Shown piece by piece: positions 62,902 to 64,000 of a DNA stretch of 64,000 bases. The first letter of the stretch is position 1; every line of letters starts with the position of its first letter. A program made the position numbers and the translations under genes. Origin of the DNA: Methylomonas sp. UP202 (lineage in GTDB: Bacteria; Pseudomonadota; Gammaproteobacteria; Methylococcales; Methylomonadaceae). The notes under the pieces are model-generated. The model saw only the letters and a program-made list of their open reading frames with translations. It was not told where the DNA came from and did not search any database. The stretch is taken from NCBI RefSeq assembly GCF_029910655.1, contig NZ_CP123897.1, positions 3,027,547 to 3,091,546 on the forward strand. Reading direction: 5' to 3'.

Positions 62902-64000
62902 ATGAAAAATAGAACCTTACACAACGCGTTCCCCATCGTTGCAGCGGCCATCGGCAATCGCTTTGGCATTAAAGTCAGCGTCGGGGGGGATCAAGCCTAT
63001 ACCGATGGCCAGTCAATTCAACTGCCAGCCTATGAGGGCGATGATCCGGATTATCAGGATGTCGCCTGGGGCTTGCTGGCTCATGAAGCGGCGCATATTC
63101 GTTATTCGGATTTCAGTTTGCGTTATGGCAACTCAGTCTTACGCAGGCGGTTATGCAATGCGATTGAAGATGTCCGCATCGAGTACGAACTGGCCAAAGA
63201 CTTTCCGGGTACCAGGCTGACGATACGCACGGTGATTGAAAAGATGATAGTCAAAGGCGACTTTGTGGCCAGCAATATTGATGACCATCCTGCCAATATT
63301 CTCTACAGTTTTGTATTGAAAAATTTGCGTGCAAGGGTACTGGGTCAAACGGCCTTATTGCCTTTGGTCGCGCAAACCGAAGTGGCACTGAAAGCGAAAT
63401 TTCCGAAAGGTGCCGTAACGCGGGTGAAAGGCTTGTTGTCCGAAGTGCCGCAGGGTTTGCAGTCAGAAAGCGATTGTCTGCACTTGACCGACCGTATCCT
63501 GACGATGATCGAGCAAGAATTCGAGCAACAACGGCAGCGTAATCAGGCACAGCCAGCGGCAGATGAGGACACACCGCCTGAACCGGATGATACGGATCAG
63601 GCCGCTGTATCAGCAGATTTGGACGATTCGAACGGCTCGGATTCCGAGGATGATATGGAACACGATCAACGTTTACCTGCCGATAATGACGACGAACAGT
63701 CTTCAGAATCCGGTGGTAACTATGATTCCAATCCGGAAAATCCTGAAGATGAATCCAGTACTGAGTCAAAAAGTTCTTCATCCAATCCTCAAGGTGATGA
63801 TGAAGAGTCAACTGAAATTACCGATCCAATGGGTGTCTTACAGACCTTATTGTCCGCTGCTGACAGTGACATCGACCAGGATCTGTTCGAATCCCTGAAA
63901 TCATCGTTATCGTTGGCCGCAGAAAACCTGTCGGAATTGCTGATGCCGAGCGGTAACGAGCCGCCTATGGATGATCGGGCCGGTGCGTTTTTGCTGCGCA
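62902..64000 (+). CDS. CobT-like protein with HEAAH metal motif, incomplete at window end
   Basis: The open frame runs from ATG 62902 to the end of the window (366 codons so far). The N-terminus shows VAWGLLAHEAAHIRYSDFSL, a HExxH-type zinc box, and LCNAIEDVRIEYELAKDFPG, the usual CobT/VWA-partner N-terminal domain. A long acidic and Ser-rich region (about 215-300) follows, then PMGVLQTLLSAADSD. The VWA domain expected at the C-terminus lies outside the window. SXT-like ICEs call this gene cobT. It should work with the AAA+ protein at 59860. Confidence 0.85.
   Translation, partial: MKNRTLHNAFPIVAAAIGNRFGIKVSVGGDQAYTDGQSIQLPAYEGDDPDYQDVAWGLLAHEAAHIRYSDFSLRYGNSVLRRRLCNAIEDVRIEYELAKDFPGTRLTIRTVIEKMIVKGDFVASNIDDHPANILYSFVLKNLRARVLGQTALLPLVAQTEVALKAKFPKGAVTRVKGLLSEVPQGLQSESDCLHLTDRILTMIEQEFEQQRQRNQAQPAADEDTPPEPDDTDQAAVSADLDDSNGSDSEDDMEHDQRLPADNDDEQSSESGGNYDSNPENPEDESSTESKSSSSNPQGDDEESTEITDPMGVLQTLLSAADSDIDQDLFESLKSSLSLAAENLSELLMPSGNEPPMDDRAGAFLLR

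Noticed and set aside
1..64000. CRISPR arrays, rRNA and tRNA genes
   Set aside because: I found no regularly spaced direct repeats, no rRNA-like stretches and no cloverleaf with a convincing anticodon arm while reading. A tRNAscan-SE run would decide for tRNA.

Overview
The window reads as a gammaproteobacterial chromosome segment with an SXT/R391-like integrative conjugative element (ICE). Gene families and order are typical of Gammaproteobacteria. A methanotroph of the Methylococcales is my weak guess from general resemblance only; nothing in the window proves it.

Region 1 (1-6790) is part of an integron cassette array. Small unrelated genes all lie on the minus strand: DoxX, an OXA-type class D beta-lactamase, TfoX-like pieces, GNAT, an alpha/beta hydrolase, HD, YCII and VOC proteins. 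Several are separated by attC-like sites. No integron integrase is present. An IS66 element (6791-9260) ends the array. Region 2 (9261-17400) is ordinary chromosome: cupin, DinB, class IV aminotransferase, EamA exporter, MocR, AraC and XRE regulators, a membrane protein and a SAM methyltransferase.

Region 3 (17500-37330) is an F-type (MPF-F) conjugation operon in SXT order: traL, E, K, B, dsbC, V, A, a stand-alone RRXRR/PLMP-domain gene, traC, trbI, traF-like peptidase, trbC-traW and traU. A 6-kb element encoding three tyrosine recombinases and a coiled-coil protein (28400-34451) then splits traU from traN. Region 4 (37343-54801) is a defence island at the position that corresponds to the traN-side hot spot of SXT-like ICEs. 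It holds HU, a type I restriction-modification operon with a DUF1016 nuclease and a GHKL-ATPase/nuclease gene, and an intact type II CBASS operon (CD-NTase, Cap2, Cap3, TM-SAVED effector). The R-M/ATPase operon has taken two copies of a 266-bp repeat, an IS66, an IS3 and a 1-nt frameshift. Removing the insertions restores every reading frame.

Region 5 (54897-64000) is the conserved ICE recombination block: an AcaB-like gene, ssb, bet (RecT/Red beta), exo (YqaJ), a MoxR/CobS-like AAA+ ATPase, a WGR-like protein, DUF3150, and a CobT-like metal-motif protein cut by the window end. Almost every gene here that has an intergenic leader carries the same small folded RNA motif about 20 nt before its start codon, with compensatory base changes between copies. 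I consider this the strongest candidate for an undescribed system. Next come the 266-bp site-specific repeat and the stand-alone IscB-like PLMP-domain gene in the transfer operon.
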